Assembly: GCA_020621985.1 (NCBI GenBank)
Contig: JAHRYS010000001.1
Span: 588,459-652,458, forward strand
From: Candidatus Ferrigenium altingense
Lineage (GTDB): Bacteria > Pseudomonadota > Gammaproteobacteria > Burkholderiales > Gallionellaceae
Length of the DNA: 64,000 bases
Direction of reading: 5' to 3'
Positions 10,214 through 19,965 of this stretch are shown in pieces. Made by a program: the position numbers and the translations under genes. A model generated the notes under the pieces. The model did no database searches. It was not told where the DNA came from and saw nothing but the letters and a program-made list of their open reading frames with translations. Numbering within the stretch: the first letter of the stretch is position 1; each line of letters opens with the position of its first letter.

Positions 10214-10738
10214 ATGAAGACAATGATAAAAGTATGCGTGTTGGCTGTGCTGCTGGGCGCGGGGGCGGTGCAGGCCGCGGATTTCAGGGTGGGTGTGGTG
10301 GATACCGAGCGCGTGTTGCGCGAATCCTCGCCGGCGGTGAAGGCGGAAAAAAAGATTGAAAAGGAATTTTCCGGCCGCGATCAGGAAATCAAGAAACTGA
10401 TGAAACAGGCGAAAGAGCTGCAAGCCTTGCTGGAGAAGGATAGCGGCACATTGTCGGATGCCGATCATCGCAACAAGGAGCGCGAATTGACCGGCATGAA
10501 CGTGAATTTACAGCGCATGCAGCGCGAGTTCCGCGAAGATTTGAACCTGCGCAAGAACGAAGAGCTGGCCATCGTGCTGGAGCAGGCCAACAAGGCAATC
10601 CAGGCGATTGCCGAAGCGGAAAAATTTGACCTGATCCTGCAGGAAGCGGTATATCGCAATCCCAGAATAGACATCACCGACAAGGTGATCAAGCATCTCG
10701 CCGGCGAGAAAACCGACAGCGGCAAGGACAGCAAATAA
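10214..10738 (+). CDS. skp: Periplasmic chaperone Skp (OmpH family)
   Basis: Skp holds unfolded outer-membrane proteins in the periplasm on their way to BamA. The product (174 aa) has a signal peptide ending AGAVQA, a short beta segment (DFRVGVVDTERVL), and a long charged, coiled-coil-forming helical region of about 100 residues, the tentacles of the family. AAGGAG at 10202-10207 is 6 nt from the ATG at 10214. ATGs at 10211 and 10193 are in frame but worse spaced or inside the hairpin array. It lies between bamA and lpxD as usual. Confidence 0.92.
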   Translation: MKTMIKVCVLAVLLGAGAVQAADFRVGVVDTERVLRESSPAVKAEKKIEKEFSGRDQEIKKLMKQAKELQALLEKDSGTLSDADHRNKERELTGMNVNLQRMQREFREDLNLRKNEELAIVLEQANKAIQAIAEAEKFDLILQEAVYRNPRIDITDKVIKHLAGEKTDSGKDSK

Positions 10739-10750
10739 GCGCTACGCAGC

Positions 10751-11785
10751 ATGAATATTTCCTATCGGTTGGCTGACATCGCGGTACAGCTTGGCGGGCG
10801 CGTGCTGGGGGATGCCGAGGCGCGCATTTCCCAGATTGCCACGCTGGAAAAAGCGCAGTCAAATCACATCAGCTTTCTCACCAACAGCAAATATCGCACA
10901 CAGCTTGCCGGCACCAAGGCCGGCGCAGTGATTCTTGGCGAGGCGGATGCGGAGGCGACCGATCTGCCGCGCATCATTTCGGATAACCCCTACGCCTATT
11001 TTGCCAGGGTTTCGGCCTTGCTCAATCCCTTGCCGGAAGTCAGGCCGGGCGTGCACCCAAGTGCTGCCGTCGGCGCGGGTGCGCAAATCGATGCGACGGC
11101 CAGCATCGCCGCGATGGCGGTGATCGGCGAAGGCGCGACGGTAGGCGCATTCAGCGTAATCGGTGAGGGCTGCTGCATCGGCGCGAATGCGGTCATCGGC
11201 AGCCATGCGAGGCTGTATCCGCATGTGGTGATTTATCATGACTGTGTGATCGGCGATAACCTGATAGCGCATTCCGGCGCGGTGATCGGTTCGGACGGTT
11301 TCGGCATCGCGATGGACGAGGGGCGCTGGGTCAAGATTCCGCAAATCGGTCGCGTGGTGATCGGCAACGATGTCGAGATCGGCGCGAATACCACCATCGA
11401 CCGCGGCGCGTTGGACGATACGGTAATCGAGGATGGAGTGAAGCTGGACAACCAGATTCAGGTCGCGCATAACGTGCGCATCGGTGCGCATACCGCCATC
11501 GCCGGATGTGTCGGCATTGCCGGTAGTACCTCCATCGGACGATACTGCCGGATCGGCGGCAGCGCCGGTATTCTGGGGCATTTGCACATCGCGGATCATG
11601 TGGAAATCGCGGCGTTTACGCTGATAGGAAAATCCATCCGCGAAGCCGGCTCCTACGCGGCCATTTTCCCGTACAGCAAGACCGAAGACTGGCGCAAGAA
11701 CGCAGTGCACCTGCGGCACCTCGACGATCTGGTGAAACGCGTCAAGGCACTGGAACAGGAAATTGAGTCATTAAAAAGGAAATAA
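10751..11785 (+). CDS. lpxD: UDP-3-O-(3-hydroxyacyl)glucosamine N-acyltransferase
   Basis: LpxD adds the N-linked hydroxyacyl chain in lipid A synthesis. The N-terminal uridine-binding domain (about 1-100) is followed by a left-handed beta-helix of hexapeptide repeats with many I-G-x units (about 105-310). The catalytic-region sequence [10 protein letters not shown] and the [10 protein letters not shown] block are present, and a C-terminal helix follows ([16 protein letters not shown]). At 344 aa it matches E. coli (341). No clear Shine-Dalgarno sequence precedes the ATG, which is 12 nt after the skp stop. Confidence 0.96.
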   Translation: MNISYRLADIAVQLGGRVLGDAEARISQIATLEKAQSNHISFLTNSKYRTQLAGTKAGAVILGEADAEATDLPRIISDNPYAYFARVSALLNPLPEVRPGVHPSAAVGAGAQIDATASIAAMAVIGEGATVGAFSVIGEGCCIGANAVIGSHARLYPHVVIYHDCVIGDNLIAHSGAVIGSDGFGIAMDEGRWVKIPQIGRVVIGNDVEIGANTTIDRGALDDTVIEDGVKLDNQIQVAHNVRIGAHTAIAGCVGIAGSTSIGRYCRIGGSAGILGHLHIADHVEIAAFTLIGKSIREAGSYAAIFPYSKTEDWRKNAVHLRHLDDLVKRVKALEQEIESLKRK

Positions 11786-11787
11786 AT

Positions 11788-12240
11788 ATGAGCGACACAA
11801 CAATGGACATCAATGCCATTCTCGAACATCTGCCGCACCGCTACCCGTTCCTGCTGGTGGATCGCGTATTGTCGATCGAGCCGGGCAAGGAAATCGTCGC
11901 GTTGAAGAACGTCACGATCAACGAACCGTTTTTTCCCGGCCATTATCCGCACCATCCGGTGATGCCCGGCGTGCTGATCATCGAGGCGATGGCGCAGGTC
12001 GCCGCGCTGCTGTCGTTCAAATCCATGGACAGCAAGCCGGACGACAAGTCGGTGTATTACTTTGCCGGCATCGATGGCGCGCGTTTCAAGCGCCCGGTTA
12101 CCCCCGGCGATCAATTGATCATCAAGGTGTCGCTGACGCGCAGCATGCGCGGCGTGTTCAAGTTCAGCGCCAGGGCCGAGGTCGACGGGCAACTGGCCGC
12201 CGAAGCGGAATTGATGTGCACCGTCAAGTCGGTAGCCTGA
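11788..12240 (+). CDS. fabZ: 3-hydroxyacyl-[ACP] dehydratase
   Basis: FabZ dehydrates 3-hydroxyacyl-ACP in fatty acid elongation and competes with LpxA/LpxD for hydroxyacyl-ACP, which explains its place between them. The hot-dog-fold active-site stretch [20 protein letters not shown] carries the catalytic His and Glu. The N-terminal [13 protein letters not shown] motif is also conserved. Length (150 aa) is normal. It begins only 2 nt after the lpxD stop. Confidence 0.97.
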   Translation: MSDTTMDINAILEHLPHRYPFLLVDRVLSIEPGKEIVALKNVTINEPFFPGHYPHHPVMPGVLIIEAMAQVAALLSFKSMDSKPDDKSVYYFAGIDGARFKRPVTPGDQLIIKVSLTRSMRGVFKFSARAEVDGQLAAEAELMCTVKSVA

Positions 12241-12260
12241 CGGTATTGAAAAACAGTTTG

Positions 12261-12329
12261 CCGCAGAGAACACAGAGATCACAGAGAGAAACGCCGTCGT
12301 TCTCTGTGCTCTCTGTGAACTCTGTGGCT
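12261..12329. repeat. Hairpin of CACAGAG tandem repeats (fabZ-lpxA gap)
   Basis: The left arm (12261-12290) has three 9-nt units beginning CAGAGA or CACAGAG. The right arm (12300-12329) is their near-perfect reverse complement, separated by only about 9 nt. It can form a stem of about 30 bp inside the lpx operon, so it would be transcribed. It is a sequence variant of the elements at 5025, 13135, 36907 and 50341. Confidence 0.75.
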
Positions 12330-12347
12330 TGAATTGAGGTTCTCAGG

Positions 12348-13118
12348 ATGATTCACTCAACAGCCATCGTCCATCCGGACGCGAAGCTTGCCGACGACGT
12401 CGAGGTGGGCGCCTATTCCATCATCGGCGAGCATGTCGAGATCGGCGCCGGTACGGTGATCGGCCCGCATGTGGTGATCAACGGTCATACGCGCATCGGC
12501 CGGCACAACCGCATTTTCCAGTTCTGCTCGCTGGGCGAGATCCCGCAGGACAAGAAGTACGCCGGCGAGCCGACGCGGCTGGAAATCGGCGATCACAACA
12601 CCATCCGCGAGTTCTGCACCTTCAACCTCGGCACCGCGCAGGATGTCGGCGTGACGCGCGTCGGCAACCATAACTGGATCATGGCCTATGTGCATCTGGC
12701 GCACGACTGCCAGGTCGGCAACCACACCATCTTCGCCAACAACGCGCAGTTGGCCGGGCACGTGGAAGTCGGCGATTACGCGATCCTCGGCGGCTTTACC
12801 GTGGTGCATCAGTTTGTCAGGATCGGCGCGCATATCATCACCGGCATGGGCACGATCCTGTTGCAGGACGTGCCGCCTTACGTGCTGGCTTCCGGCAATC
12901 CCTGCGCGCCGCATGGCATCAATGCCGAAGGATTGAAGCGGCGCGGTTTTTCCAGCCCGGCGATCATGGCGATCAAGCGCGCCTACAAAACATTGTACAA
13001 ATCCGGCCTGAGCCTGGATGAAGCAAAAGCCGCGATCCAGGTACAACTGGCGGAACATGCCGAGTTGCAGCCGCTGGCCGACTTTATCGCCACATCGGAT
13101 CGCGGCATCGTCCGCTAA
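12348..13118 (+). CDS. lpxA: UDP-N-acetylglucosamine acyltransferase
   Basis: LpxA performs the first acylation of lipid A synthesis on UDP-GlcNAc. The sequence is a left-handed beta-helix of hexapeptide repeats from residue 1 to about 190, followed by a helical C-terminal domain. The conserved segment [19 protein letters not shown] contains the catalytic His near residue 125, and HQFVRIG follows. Length is 256 aa (E. coli 262). Confidence 0.97.
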   Translation: MIHSTAIVHPDAKLADDVEVGAYSIIGEHVEIGAGTVIGPHVVINGHTRIGRHNRIFQFCSLGEIPQDKKYAGEPTRLEIGDHNTIREFCTFNLGTAQDVGVTRVGNHNWIMAYVHLAHDCQVGNHTIFANNAQLAGHVEVGDYAILGGFTVVHQFVRIGAHIITGMGTILLQDVPPYVLASGNPCAPHGINAEGLKRRGFSSPAIMAIKRAYKTLYKSGLSLDEAKAAIQVQLAEHAELQPLADFIATSDRGIVR

Positions 13119-13134
13119 CCCTGCAAGCTGCAAT

Positions 13135-13248
13135 CCACCACGAAGGCCACGAAGAAAAACCAATGACCATCTTCTTTCACCATACCCATCGAGAGTAGTC
13201 TGCCAAGCCATTTGACTTGTTGGTTGCCTTCGTGAGCTTCGTGGTTAA
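13135..13248. repeat. Inverted pair of CACGAAG repeats (lpxA-lpxB gap)
   Basis: The left arm (13135-13161) contains CCACGAAGG-CCACGAAGAA. The right arm (13222-13248) is the complementary GCCTTCGTG-AGCTTCGTGG. About 60 nt separates them. The unit period is about 9 nt, the same architecture as the other CAC-type elements in this window. Confidence 0.7.
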
Positions 13249-13276
13249 ACTTTTTTCAGAATAATAGGTTGTTTCA

Positions 13277-14440
13277 ATGACGCAGAAAAAAACTGTAATC
13301 GGCATCGTCGCGGGCGAAGCCTCCGGCGACCTGCTTGGCAGCCACTTGATGGCAGCCTTGCAGGAAGTGCGCCCCGATATCGCGTTCGTCGGTATCGGCG
13401 GCCCGAAGATGCAATCCGCCGGGATGAACGTATTGTTCCCGATGGAAAAGCTCGCGGTGCGCGGCTATGTCGAGGTATTGCGCCACTATCACGAGATCGT
13501 CGGCATCCGCCGCAGGCTGCGCGAGTATTTTCTGGCCAACCGCCCGGACTTGTTCATCGCGGTGGACGCGCCGGATTTCAATCTCGATCTGGAGCTCGCA
13601 CTCAAGGCTAGCGGCATCCCCACCATCCATTACGTCAGCCCGTCGATCTGGGCGTGGCGCGGCGAGCGTATCAACAAGATCAAGCGCGCCGTATCGCACA
13701 TGCTTGCGCTGTTCCCGCATGAACCCAAGCTCTATCAGGAAGCCGGCGTCCCGGTCGATTACGTCGGCCATCCGCTTGCCGACATGTTGCCGGACCAGCC
13801 CAAGCGCACCGAGATGCGCGAGACGATGCGCATCCCGCTGAAAGCCAGGGTATTCGCGTTCCTGCCCGGCAGCCGCCAGAGCGAAGTGAAACAACTCGCA
13901 CATACTTACATCGAGACCGCCAAGCTGATCCTGCAACAGACGCCCGATGCGCGCTTCCTGGTGCCGCTGGTCAGCCGCGAGACGCGCGGTATTTTCGATC
14001 AGGCGCTCTACGATTGCGACGCGCAACAACTGCCGATCACGCTGCTGTTCGGCCATGCTCAGGATGCGATGATCGCCGCCGATATTGCGCTGGTAGCCTC
14101 CGGCACGGCGACACTGGAGTGCGCCCTGCTCAAGCGCCCGATGGTCATCACCTACAAGATGCCGGCGCTCTCCTGGTGGCTAATCAAGCGCAAAAGCTAT
14201 CAACCCTATTTCGGCCTGCCCAATATCCTGTGCGAACGCTTTGTCGTGCCGGAGCTGATGCAGGAAGATGCCACGCCGGAGAACCTCGCCCAGGCGTTGC
14301 TCAACCTGGCCAATGACAAGGATGCCGTGGTGCGGCTCGAAGAGACGTTCACCGCACTGCACCAAACTTTGCGCCAGAACACCGCGCAGAAGGCTGCCGC
14401 GGCCATCCTGCCCTATCTGCCGGGTACACCCCTCCCCTGA
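13277..14440 (+). CDS. lpxB: Lipid-A-disaccharide synthase
   Basis: LpxB (GT19) joins UDP-diacylglucosamine and lipid X into the lipid A disaccharide at the inner membrane face. The N-terminal motif [13 protein letters not shown], the [12 protein letters not shown] block and the donor-site region [14 protein letters not shown] are all present. Length is 387 aa. The last codons and the stop fall inside a GC-rich palindrome, so the C-terminus GTPLP is repeat-encoded. Confidence 0.96.
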   Translation: MTQKKTVIGIVAGEASGDLLGSHLMAALQEVRPDIAFVGIGGPKMQSAGMNVLFPMEKLAVRGYVEVLRHYHEIVGIRRRLREYFLANRPDLFIAVDAPDFNLDLELALKASGIPTIHYVSPSIWAWRGERINKIKRAVSHMLALFPHEPKLYQEAGVPVDYVGHPLADMLPDQPKRTEMRETMRIPLKARVFAFLPGSRQSEVKQLAHTYIETAKLILQQTPDARFLVPLVSRETRGIFDQALYDCDAQQLPITLLFGHAQDAMIAADIALVASGTATLECALLKRPMVITYKMPALSWWLIKRKSYQPYFGLPNILCERFVVPELMQEDATPENLAQALLNLANDKDAVVRLEETFTALHQTLRQNTAQKAAAAILPYLPGTPLP

Positions 14441-14460
14441 CAAGGGGAGGCTGGGAGGGG
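14427..14460. repeat. GC-rich palindromic repeat overlapping the lpxB stop
   Basis: CCCCTCCCC (14430-14438) pairs with GGGGAGG (14443-14449) or the following GGGAGGGG (14453-14460). The lpxB stop TGA (14438-14440) lies in its loop, and the G-rich arm doubles as the ribosome-binding region of rnhB. Confidence 0.55.
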
Positions 14461-14462
14461 TT

Positions 14463-15056
14463 GTGACGGGAATCCAAATTCTGATCTGCGGCGTGGATGA
14501 AGCCGGGCGCGGCCCGCTGGCCGGGCCGGTGAGCGCGGCGGCGGTGATCCTCGACGCGGGCAACCCCATCGCAGGGCTGGCCGATTCCAAGAAACTCTCC
14601 GAGCGGCAGCGCGACCGGCTTGCCCCGCTCATCCGCGAACGCGCGCTGGCCTGGGCGGTGGCCTACGCCGAAGTGGACGAGATCGACCGGCTCAACATCC
14701 TGCAAGCCACGTTGTTGGCGATGCGCCGCGCCGTGCTGGCGTTGAAGTTGCAGCCGCATCAGGTGCTGGTGGATGGCTTGTATTGCCCGCAGACCGGCAT
14801 TCCCAGCCAGGCTATCGTCAAGGGCGACAGCAAGGTCGCGGCGATTTCCGCCGCGTCGATCCTGGCGAAGACCGCGCGCGACGAACTGATGCTGCAACTG
14901 CACGAACAGTATCCGCTTTACGGTTTCGCCGATCACAAGGGCTATCCCACCGCCGCGCATCTCGCCGCGTTGCGCGAACATGGCGTGTCCGAGGTGCACC
15001 GCCGGAGTTTCAAACCCGTGCGCGAACTTTTATTCCTTCTCCCGCCTGCGGGGTAG
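14463..15056 (+). CDS. rnhB: Ribonuclease HII
   Basis: RNase HII removes ribonucleotides misincorporated in DNA. The active-site motif [14 protein letters not shown] is near residue 10. The later acidic residues lie in the [12 protein letters not shown] and [13 protein letters not shown] blocks, and the terminal HRRSFKPVR motif is present. I chose GTG at 14463, right after the G-rich ribosome-binding region. It gives 197 aa, the normal size. The open frame upstream lies inside lpxB. The C-terminus (LLPPAG and stop) is encoded by another palindromic repeat. Confidence 0.93.
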   Translation: MTGIQILICGVDEAGRGPLAGPVSAAAVILDAGNPIAGLADSKKLSERQRDRLAPLIRERALAWAVAYAEVDEIDRLNILQATLLAMRRAVLALKLQPHQVLVDGLYCPQTGIPSQAIVKGDSKVAAISAASILAKTARDELMLQLHEQYPLYGFADHKGYPTAAHLAALREHGVSEVHRRSFKPVRELLFLLPPAG

Positions 15057-15065
15057 GGGAGAGGG
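15035..15065. repeat. Palindromic repeat supplying the rnhB stop codon
   Basis: CCTTCTCCC (15035-15043) is complementary, with one mismatch, to GGGGAGAGGG (15056-15065), and an inner CCCGC/GCGGGG stem is also possible. The rnhB TAG at 15054-15056 sits within it. Confidence 0.5.
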
Positions 15066-15114
15066 CGGTTTTCAGGTATCGTGCTATTCAACCAACAGTC
15101 GCCCAATAAAAACC

Positions 15115-15570
15115 ATGACCCTGTTCAAACTCACCCACCTGCTGGCCGTCCTGATCTGGGTGGGCGGCATGTTCTTCGCGCATCTGGTGTTGCGCCCCGC
15201 CGCCGTGGAAACGCTCGAACCGCCACAACGCCTCAAGCTGCTGGATGTGGTGTTCCGCCGTTTCTTCAACTGGGTATGGGGTGCGGCCGGCGCGATACTG
15301 GTCACGGGCTTTTACCTGATTTACCTGGACGGCGGCATCGCCCATGCAGCGCGCCATGTCCACATCATGCTGGCATCGGGGCTGGCGATGATGGCCATCT
15401 TCGGTTATGTATTTTTCGCCTGCTACGTGCCGTTCAGCTTGCATGTCGCCAAACAGCGCTGGAAAGAGGCGGGAGAAATACTGGGCAAGATCCGCAAACT
15501 GGTCGCGCTGAACCTGGTGCTGGGGCTGCTGACCGTAAGCGTGGTGGCGGTCGGCATGGCGCAGGGTTGA
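15115..15570 (+). CDS. CopD-like small membrane protein
   Basis: A 151-residue protein with four clear hydrophobic helices. The first contains LTHLLAVLIWVGGMFFAHLV, a His/Trp/Gly pattern typical of the CopD family and related HemJ-like membrane proteins that bind haem or copper. I cannot tell which ligand it binds. The start at 15115 (MTLFKLTHLL) places the first helix at the N-terminus. The open frame further upstream overlaps rnhB. It sits 58 nt after rnhB, convergent with msrA. Confidence 0.7.
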   Translation: MTLFKLTHLLAVLIWVGGMFFAHLVLRPAAVETLEPPQRLKLLDVVFRRFFNWVWGAAGAILVTGFYLIYLDGGIAHAARHVHIMLASGLAMMAIFGYVFFACYVPFSLHVAKQRWKEAGEILGKIRKLVALNLVLGLLTVSVVAVGMAQG

Positions 15571-15573
15571 ACG

Positions 15574-16089
15574 CTACTCCCCCAAATCCATCCGCCTGAT
15601 GTAGTGACAGGTATAGCCGCGCGGATTCTTGACCAGATATTTCTGGTGATATTCCTCGGCGCGGTAAAACTCCCTGAACGGCACGACTTCGGTGACGACT
15701 TTGGCCTTCCAGTCGCCTGAGGCATCCACGGTCTTGATGACTTCCTCGGCGGTGCGTTTCTGTTCTTCGCCGGTATAAAAAATCGCCGAACGGTATTGAG
15801 TGCCGATGTCGTTGCCCTGTTGGTTGCGCGTGGTGGGGTTGTGCATGCGGAAAAATTCAAACAGCAGGTGGCGGTAGGTCAGCCGCTGCGGGTCGAACAC
15901 GATCTTCAGCGATTCGGCATGGCCGGTGCGCCCGGTATGCACCTGCTCATAGGTCGCCGCCGGCGTGTCTCCGCCGGTGTAACCGACCTCGGTGGCCAGC
16001 ACGCCGGGAATCTCCCGCACCAGTTCCTCCATGCCCCAAAAGCAGCCGCCGGCGAGGTAGGCGGTTTGTCTGGTTTCGGTGGTGGTCAT
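15574..16089 (-). CDS. msrA: Peptide methionine-S-sulfoxide reductase MsrA
   Basis: MsrA reduces methionine-S-sulfoxide in proteins. The catalytic Cys is in GGCFWGMEE near residue 15. The [16 protein letters not shown] and [11 protein letters not shown] motifs and a C-terminal CHYIRR Cys are present. The ATG at 16089 has a perfect AAGGAG (16095-16100) 5 nt upstream and gives 171 aa. The frame stays open upstream. An alternative ATG at 16164 would add 25 residues that look like a signal peptide (hydrophobic [10 protein letters not shown] core, Ala-x-Ala-type cleavage), so an exported form is possible. Confidence 0.93.
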   Translation of the reverse strand: MTTTETRQTAYLAGGCFWGMEELVREIPGVLATEVGYTGGDTPAATYEQVHTGRTGHAESLKIVFDPQRLTYRHLLFEFFRMHNPTTRNQQGNDIGTQYRSAIFYTGEEQKRTAEEVIKTVDASGDWKAKVVTEVVPFREFYRAEEYHQKYLVKNPRGYTCHYIRRMDLGE

Positions 16090-16219
16090 GGCGGCTCCTT
16101 TCGGTTGGGCGAGGCTGGCGGTTGAGAGCAGGGCAAGCAGGAGGAAGAGGGGGAGACGGGGCATTTTGGGTGTGAGGCTCAGGCATTTAACGTTCAAAAT
16201 AACCGGCTGCTGCACAGAT

Positions 16220-17203
16220 TTATCGCGTAGCGTCCGTGTTGATGGATGGGTTAGCGCACTCTGCCACCTCTTTGGCTTCCATGCGTTGTTCAATTGCCAC
16301 TATTTCGGGTAGCCGATCACTCCAGCGAGTACCGATGTGCTTGTTGAGCTCTTTGTTGAGTCCAGTAAAGTCAATCAACTGAACACGACCAGTCTTGTTT
16401 GCAAAAGCAATTGCTGGGTTAGAAAAACTACTTGATGCCACCACTACACCTTTACTCGCACCCGTTTCAGAAACAACTCCGGCCAATTGGCGAACTACGG
16501 GTACCCCAATTGCGCCAGCGTGATGTTTGCACTCAACAAGGTGCTTTTCGACAACTATGCCTTCATGTTTCCAGCAGAGTACATCTGCACCACCATCTCG
16601 ACTTTGCGACGTAACCCTGACTTTGTATCCCTTGGCCCGAAAAAGTGCTGCAATCAGAAACTCAAACTCGCGTGGTGATAAACATTCCATTACTTCTTTG
16701 GGTTGTATCGCAGAAAGATACTTGGCGCGAATAACTGTCAGTACATCACAAAGGCCGCGAAAACGACCATCTGGTAAGACTTGTGCGTGAGCGCGAATAT
16801 ATGCATCAAGAGCGTTGACGGCAAATTGTGGCCATGGCGGCAATAAGTCCAATATCCAGGTAATTCCTTCCCACGCATGACCTCGAATTAGCCTTCGTCC
16901 ATATTCCGTGGTATCAATTTGCTCGAGTAGTTGATCGCTTTCACACCAATTGTGGAGGATCGTTGAGTCGTGTCCGAGGCCGCCCGTCGGAATCAAGAAA
17001 CATCGCAATAGATTCTTTATGTCGGCATCACTTCTAACCGATAACGAGGCAATGTAGCTACGACACAGGTCATCCGTCGGAAATTCATAATCAATGAATC
17101 GGAATTTTCTCTTTTTCTCGGGTGTAAACACGAGTTCGAGCCACTCATCAATTTGGAGGCCTTTGACATCGAGGTATGGCTTTTCTGCGGAAATTCGTGC
17201 CAT
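16220..17203 (-). CDS. Mrr-type restriction endonuclease-like protein
   Basis: The C-terminal half (about residues 175-290) matches the Mrr_cat nuclease domain. It shows [21 protein letters not shown], then SRDGGADVL with the metal-binding Asp, then the E-x-K of LVECKHH, and a [20 protein letters not shown] segment. Such domains cut modified or foreign DNA. The N-terminal half (1-170) is not recognised and may be a specificity domain. No Shine-Dalgarno sequence is evident at the ATG. The gene and its upstream neighbour are more AT-rich than the flanking lpx and smpB regions, suggesting acquisition. Confidence 0.75.
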   Translation of the reverse strand: MARISAEKPYLDVKGLQIDEWLELVFTPEKKRKFRFIDYEFPTDDLCRSYIASLSVRSDADIKNLLRCFLIPTGGLGHDSTILHNWCESDQLLEQIDTTEYGRRLIRGHAWEGITWILDLLPPWPQFAVNALDAYIRAHAQVLPDGRFRGLCDVLTVIRAKYLSAIQPKEVMECLSPREFEFLIAALFRAKGYKVRVTSQSRDGGADVLCWKHEGIVVEKHLVECKHHAGAIGVPVVRQLAGVVSETGASKGVVVASSSFSNPAIAFANKTGRVQLIDFTGLNKELNKHIGTRWSDRLPEIVAIEQRMEAKEVAECANPSINTDATR

Positions 17204-17303
17204 GAATGCAACGGTCTATAAGGGCGCTAACGTTTGAATTCACCGACTTGCGCGGCTTTTCACGCAGGTAGTGGAATGATGGGTTGGGCATAAATTTGAG
17301 AGG

Positions 17304-17687
17304 CTATTTGTCTTTCTTTTTGCTAGCCGCTACGAATACTTCAACCGCCTCCGCTAGTTCTGACAATTGGATTGGCCTTTTCGTATAGCCAATCTTTTCG
17401 GCAATTTCCCCCATTGATACTGGACTGCCAGCGGGGATTCCGATCTTTTCACCCAGTTCGCTCAGGCTGATGCTGTGTTTATTGTCGTTCATGTGAGTTC
17501 CTTGTTTTGTTGAACAGTGGTTAGCGAATGCTCTTAAGTGTGCCAAAGCCGCATGTTCCGGCGATAGGCCACGTAATTCGGTTTGACGAATGCTGTTGTC
17601 AGGCAAGCGAACTACTAGATGGTCATCTATTAGCTCGTAGGTTGCGGAGTAATGGATTCCATTTTTGGTAATTTCTATTTCTTCCAT
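17304..17687 (-). CDS. Hypothetical protein upstream of Mrr-like gene
   Basis: I do not recognise this 127-residue protein. A strong AGGAGG site lies 6 nt before the ATG at 17687, supporting expression. The N-terminal about 60 residues look like beta strands (NGIHYSATYELIDDHLVVRL). The C-terminal half has three related helical segments: LSELGEKIG, MGEIAEKIG and LSELAEAVE. An internal ATG at 17491, with AAGGAA upstream, could make a 62-residue product of the helical half alone. It is 100 nt from the Mrr-like gene on the same strand, so they may be cotranscribed. Confidence 0.6.
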   Translation of the reverse strand: MEEIEITKNGIHYSATYELIDDHLVVRLPDNSIRQTELRGLSPEHAALAHLRAFANHCSTKQGTHMNDNKHSISLSELGEKIGIPAGSPVSMGEIAEKIGYTKRPIQLSELAEAVEVFVAASKKKDK

Positions 17688-17825
17688 ATAAACCTCCTAG
17701 ACTTATCCCTTGCCGAAGCCCAACGTAAACTAGACACCAATAGTGTCTGATAATCTGGAACTGAATGCTGCAATAAATCTGCTTTAAGAACAATATGCCA
17801 AACGGCCTATTGTGTCTCGCGTTGA

Positions 17826-18275
17826 CTAGCGGCGTTCCTTTTTCATGGCCTGCGCGGCTTCACGTTTGGAATCTTTTTCTTTCTCGGTGGCGCGCTTGTC
17901 ATGCAGTTTCTTGCCCTTGGCGAGGCCGATTTCCAGTTTGACGCGACCGTTTTTGTAATGCATGTCCAGCGGCATCAGGGTGTAGCCGGCGCGCTGCACC
18001 TTGCCGATGATCTTGTCGATTTCCGACTTGTGCAGCAACAGCTTGCGGGTGCGCACCGGGTCCGGGTGGATATGCGTGGAAGCATTCAGCAACGGGCTGA
18101 TGTGCGAGCCGAACAGGTACAGTTCGCCGCCTTTTACGGTGACGTAGGCCTCCTTGAGCTGCGCGCGCCCGGCGCGGATGGCCTTGACTTCCCAGCCTTC
18201 CAGCATGATGCCGGCTTCATATTTATCTTCAATGAAGTATTCGTGAAAGGCTTTTTTGTTCTGGATAATGCTCAT
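17826..18275 (-). CDS. smpB: SsrA-binding protein SmpB
   Basis: SmpB binds tmRNA and is essential for trans-translation of stalled ribosomes. The OB-fold core shows the conserved [20 protein letters not shown] segment, the LFGSHISP motif and a lysine/arginine-rich C-terminal tail that enters the mRNA channel. Length (149 aa) is standard. It is divergent from ratA, the usual pairing in proteobacteria. No ssrA gene was found in this window. Confidence 0.96.
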   Translation of the reverse strand: MSIIQNKKAFHEYFIEDKYEAGIMLEGWEVKAIRAGRAQLKEAYVTVKGGELYLFGSHISPLLNASTHIHPDPVRTRKLLLHKSEIDKIIGKVQRAGYTLMPLDMHYKNGRVKLEIGLAKGKKLHDKRATEKEKDSKREAAQAMKKERR

Positions 18276-18344
18276 GGCAGGTGAGTTTTGCGGTGTGTTC
18301 GGCTATTCTACCAGCCTTTGGTTTTGCAACTTTAAGACTATCCA

Positions 18345-18782
18345 ATGGCGTTAGTAGAAAAAACGGTGCTGGTTCCGTACAGCGCGGAACAGATGTTCAA
18401 CCTGGTGGATCGCGTGGAGGAATACCCGCAGTTCCTGCCGTGGTGCGGCGGATCGAGCGTTTCCGAGCTGGAGGGGACGACGGTGCATGCCACGGTGCAC
18501 ATTGATTATCATCATATCAAGCAGAGCTTCACCACCGAGAATACGCGCACGCCGCCGCATCAGATCGACATGACTTTGCAGCACGGGCCGTTTCGCCATC
18601 TGGACGGCCATTGGCGGTTTATCCCGCTGAGTGATTCAGCCTGTAAAATAGAATTCCGTTTGCACTATGAGTTTTCCAGCAAACTGCTGGAAAAGCTGGT
18701 CGGGCCGGTGTTTCATTACATTGCCAACAGTTTTGTGGATGCTTTCATCCATCGTGCAGAAAAGGTTTATACGAACATATGA
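18345..18782 (+). CDS. ratA: RatA/CoQ10-like START-domain protein
   Basis: A 145-residue SRPBCC/START-fold protein beginning MALVEKTVLVPYSAEQMFNLVDRV and containing EEYPQFLPWCGG, the signatures of the RatA / Coq10-like family. E. coli RatA was described as a toxin that blocks 70S formation, while homologues help ubiquinone function. Which applies here is open. It overlaps rnfH by 4 nt (ATGA), the conserved ratA-ratB arrangement. Confidence 0.9.
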   Translation: MALVEKTVLVPYSAEQMFNLVDRVEEYPQFLPWCGGSSVSELEGTTVHATVHIDYHHIKQSFTTENTRTPPHQIDMTLQHGPFRHLDGHWRFIPLSDSACKIEFRLHYEFSSKLLEKLVGPVFHYIANSFVDAFIHRAEKVYTNI

Positions 18783-19102
18783 GCGGCAAAATCAATATCG
18801 AAGCGGTGTATGCACTGCCCGATGAGCAAACGCTGTTCAGGCAATCTGTGCCGGAAGGGGCAACGGTTGCGGAAGCCATCCAGCTCTGCGGCATACTCGA
18901 AAAGTATCCCGAGATCGATCTGGCCGCCAACAAGCTGGGTGTCTTCGGCAAGCTGGCCAAGGCCGATACCATGCTGCGCGACAGGGATCGCATCGAAATT
19001 TACCGGCCGCTGATCGCCGACCCCAAGGAAGTGCGCCGCAAGCGCGCCGAAGAGGGAAAAACCATGAAGAAAGGCAGCGGCGAAGCGACCGCAGAAATCT
19101 GA
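18779..19102 (+). CDS. rnfH: RnfH/RatB family ubiquitin-fold protein
   Basis: This 107-residue beta-grasp protein contains the family landmarks VEAVYALPDEQ-type start, IQLCGILEKYPEIDL and DRIEIYRPLIADPKEVRRKRAEE. RnfH is conserved next to RatA, but its biochemical role is unsettled. Start and stop both overlap neighbours (ATGA with ratA, TGATG with the next gene), so the three genes form one translationally coupled unit. Confidence 0.9.
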   Translation: MSGKINIEAVYALPDEQTLFRQSVPEGATVAEAIQLCGILEKYPEIDLAANKLGVFGKLAKADTMLRDRDRIEIYRPLIADPKEVRRKRAEEGKTMKKGSGEATAEI

Positions 19103-19965
19103 TGCTGGATTACGACCTGCATTGCCACTCCAATATTTCCGACGGTACGCTCACCCCGGCCGAGCTGGTGGCGCGGGCTGCCGAGCGCGGCGTGAAGGTG
19201 CTGGCGCTGACCGATCACGATGACATGGATGGGCTGGATGACGCGCGCGCCGCTGCCGCGCAGCATGGCATGGCCTTTATCAACGGGGTGGAGATTTCCG
19301 TGACATGGCGCACCCACACCGTACATATCGTCGGCCTGGGCATCGATCCGGCTTATCCGCCGCTGGTATCAGGGTTGCGCAACGTGCGCAGCGGGCGCGG
19401 TGAACGGGCGCAGAAAATGGCTGCCGAACTGGCGAAAGCCGGCATCGGCGGCGTGCTGCAAGGCGCGTATCGCTATGCGGAAAACCCCAACATGATCGGC
19501 CGTACCCACTTTGCGCGCCACCTGGTCGAAGCCGGCCATTGCAAGGATGTGAAGAGCGTGTTTAATCGTTATTTGGCGAAGGGCAAGCCGGGTTATGTGC
19601 CGCACCAATGGGCGGCGCTGGCGGATGCGGTGGGCTGGGTGTGCGGCAGCGGCGGCGTGGCGGTGCTGGCGCATCCCGGCCGTTATATGGTCGGGCGCAA
19701 CAGCATGGGCAAGAAGACCATGCATGAATTGCTGGCCGAGTTCGTCGCAAGCGGCGGGCAGGCGATCGAGGTGGTGAGCGGCAGCCACACGCCGGAGCAG
19801 TATGCCGAGTTCGCGCGTTATGCCGCGGAATTCAACTTGCTGTGTTCATGCGGTTCCGACTTTCACGGCCCGGGCGAGAGCTACCGGGACATGGGGCGGA
19901 TGCCGGATTTCCCGCTGGGTTGCAAGCCGGTGTGGCAGCTCTGGGAAGAAAAAAATAACATGTAG
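19102..19965 (+). CDS. PHP-domain phosphoesterase (RNase AM / nucleoside bisphosphatase type)
   Basis: A 287-residue PHP-family metal enzyme. The metal-binding motifs are DLHCHSNISDG (residues 4-14), TDHDDMDG, HPGRY and the terminal GSDFHGPG. This matches the TrpH/YciV family, which removes phosphate from 3',5'-nucleoside bisphosphates or trims RNA 5' ends. The exact substrate here is inferred by family. The stop codon TAG (19963-19965) is part of the downstream palindromic repeat, which therefore defines the C-terminus. Confidence 0.85.
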   Translation: MLDYDLHCHSNISDGTLTPAELVARAAERGVKVLALTDHDDMDGLDDARAAAAQHGMAFINGVEISVTWRTHTVHIVGLGIDPAYPPLVSGLRNVRSGRGERAQKMAAELAKAGIGGVLQGAYRYAENPNMIGRTHFARHLVEAGHCKDVKSVFNRYLAKGKPGYVPHQWAALADAVGWVCGSGGVAVLAHPGRYMVGRNSMGKKTMHELLAEFVASGGQAIEVVSGSHTPEQYAEFARYAAEFNLLCSCGSDFHGPGESYRDMGRMPDFPLGCKPVWQLWEEKNNM

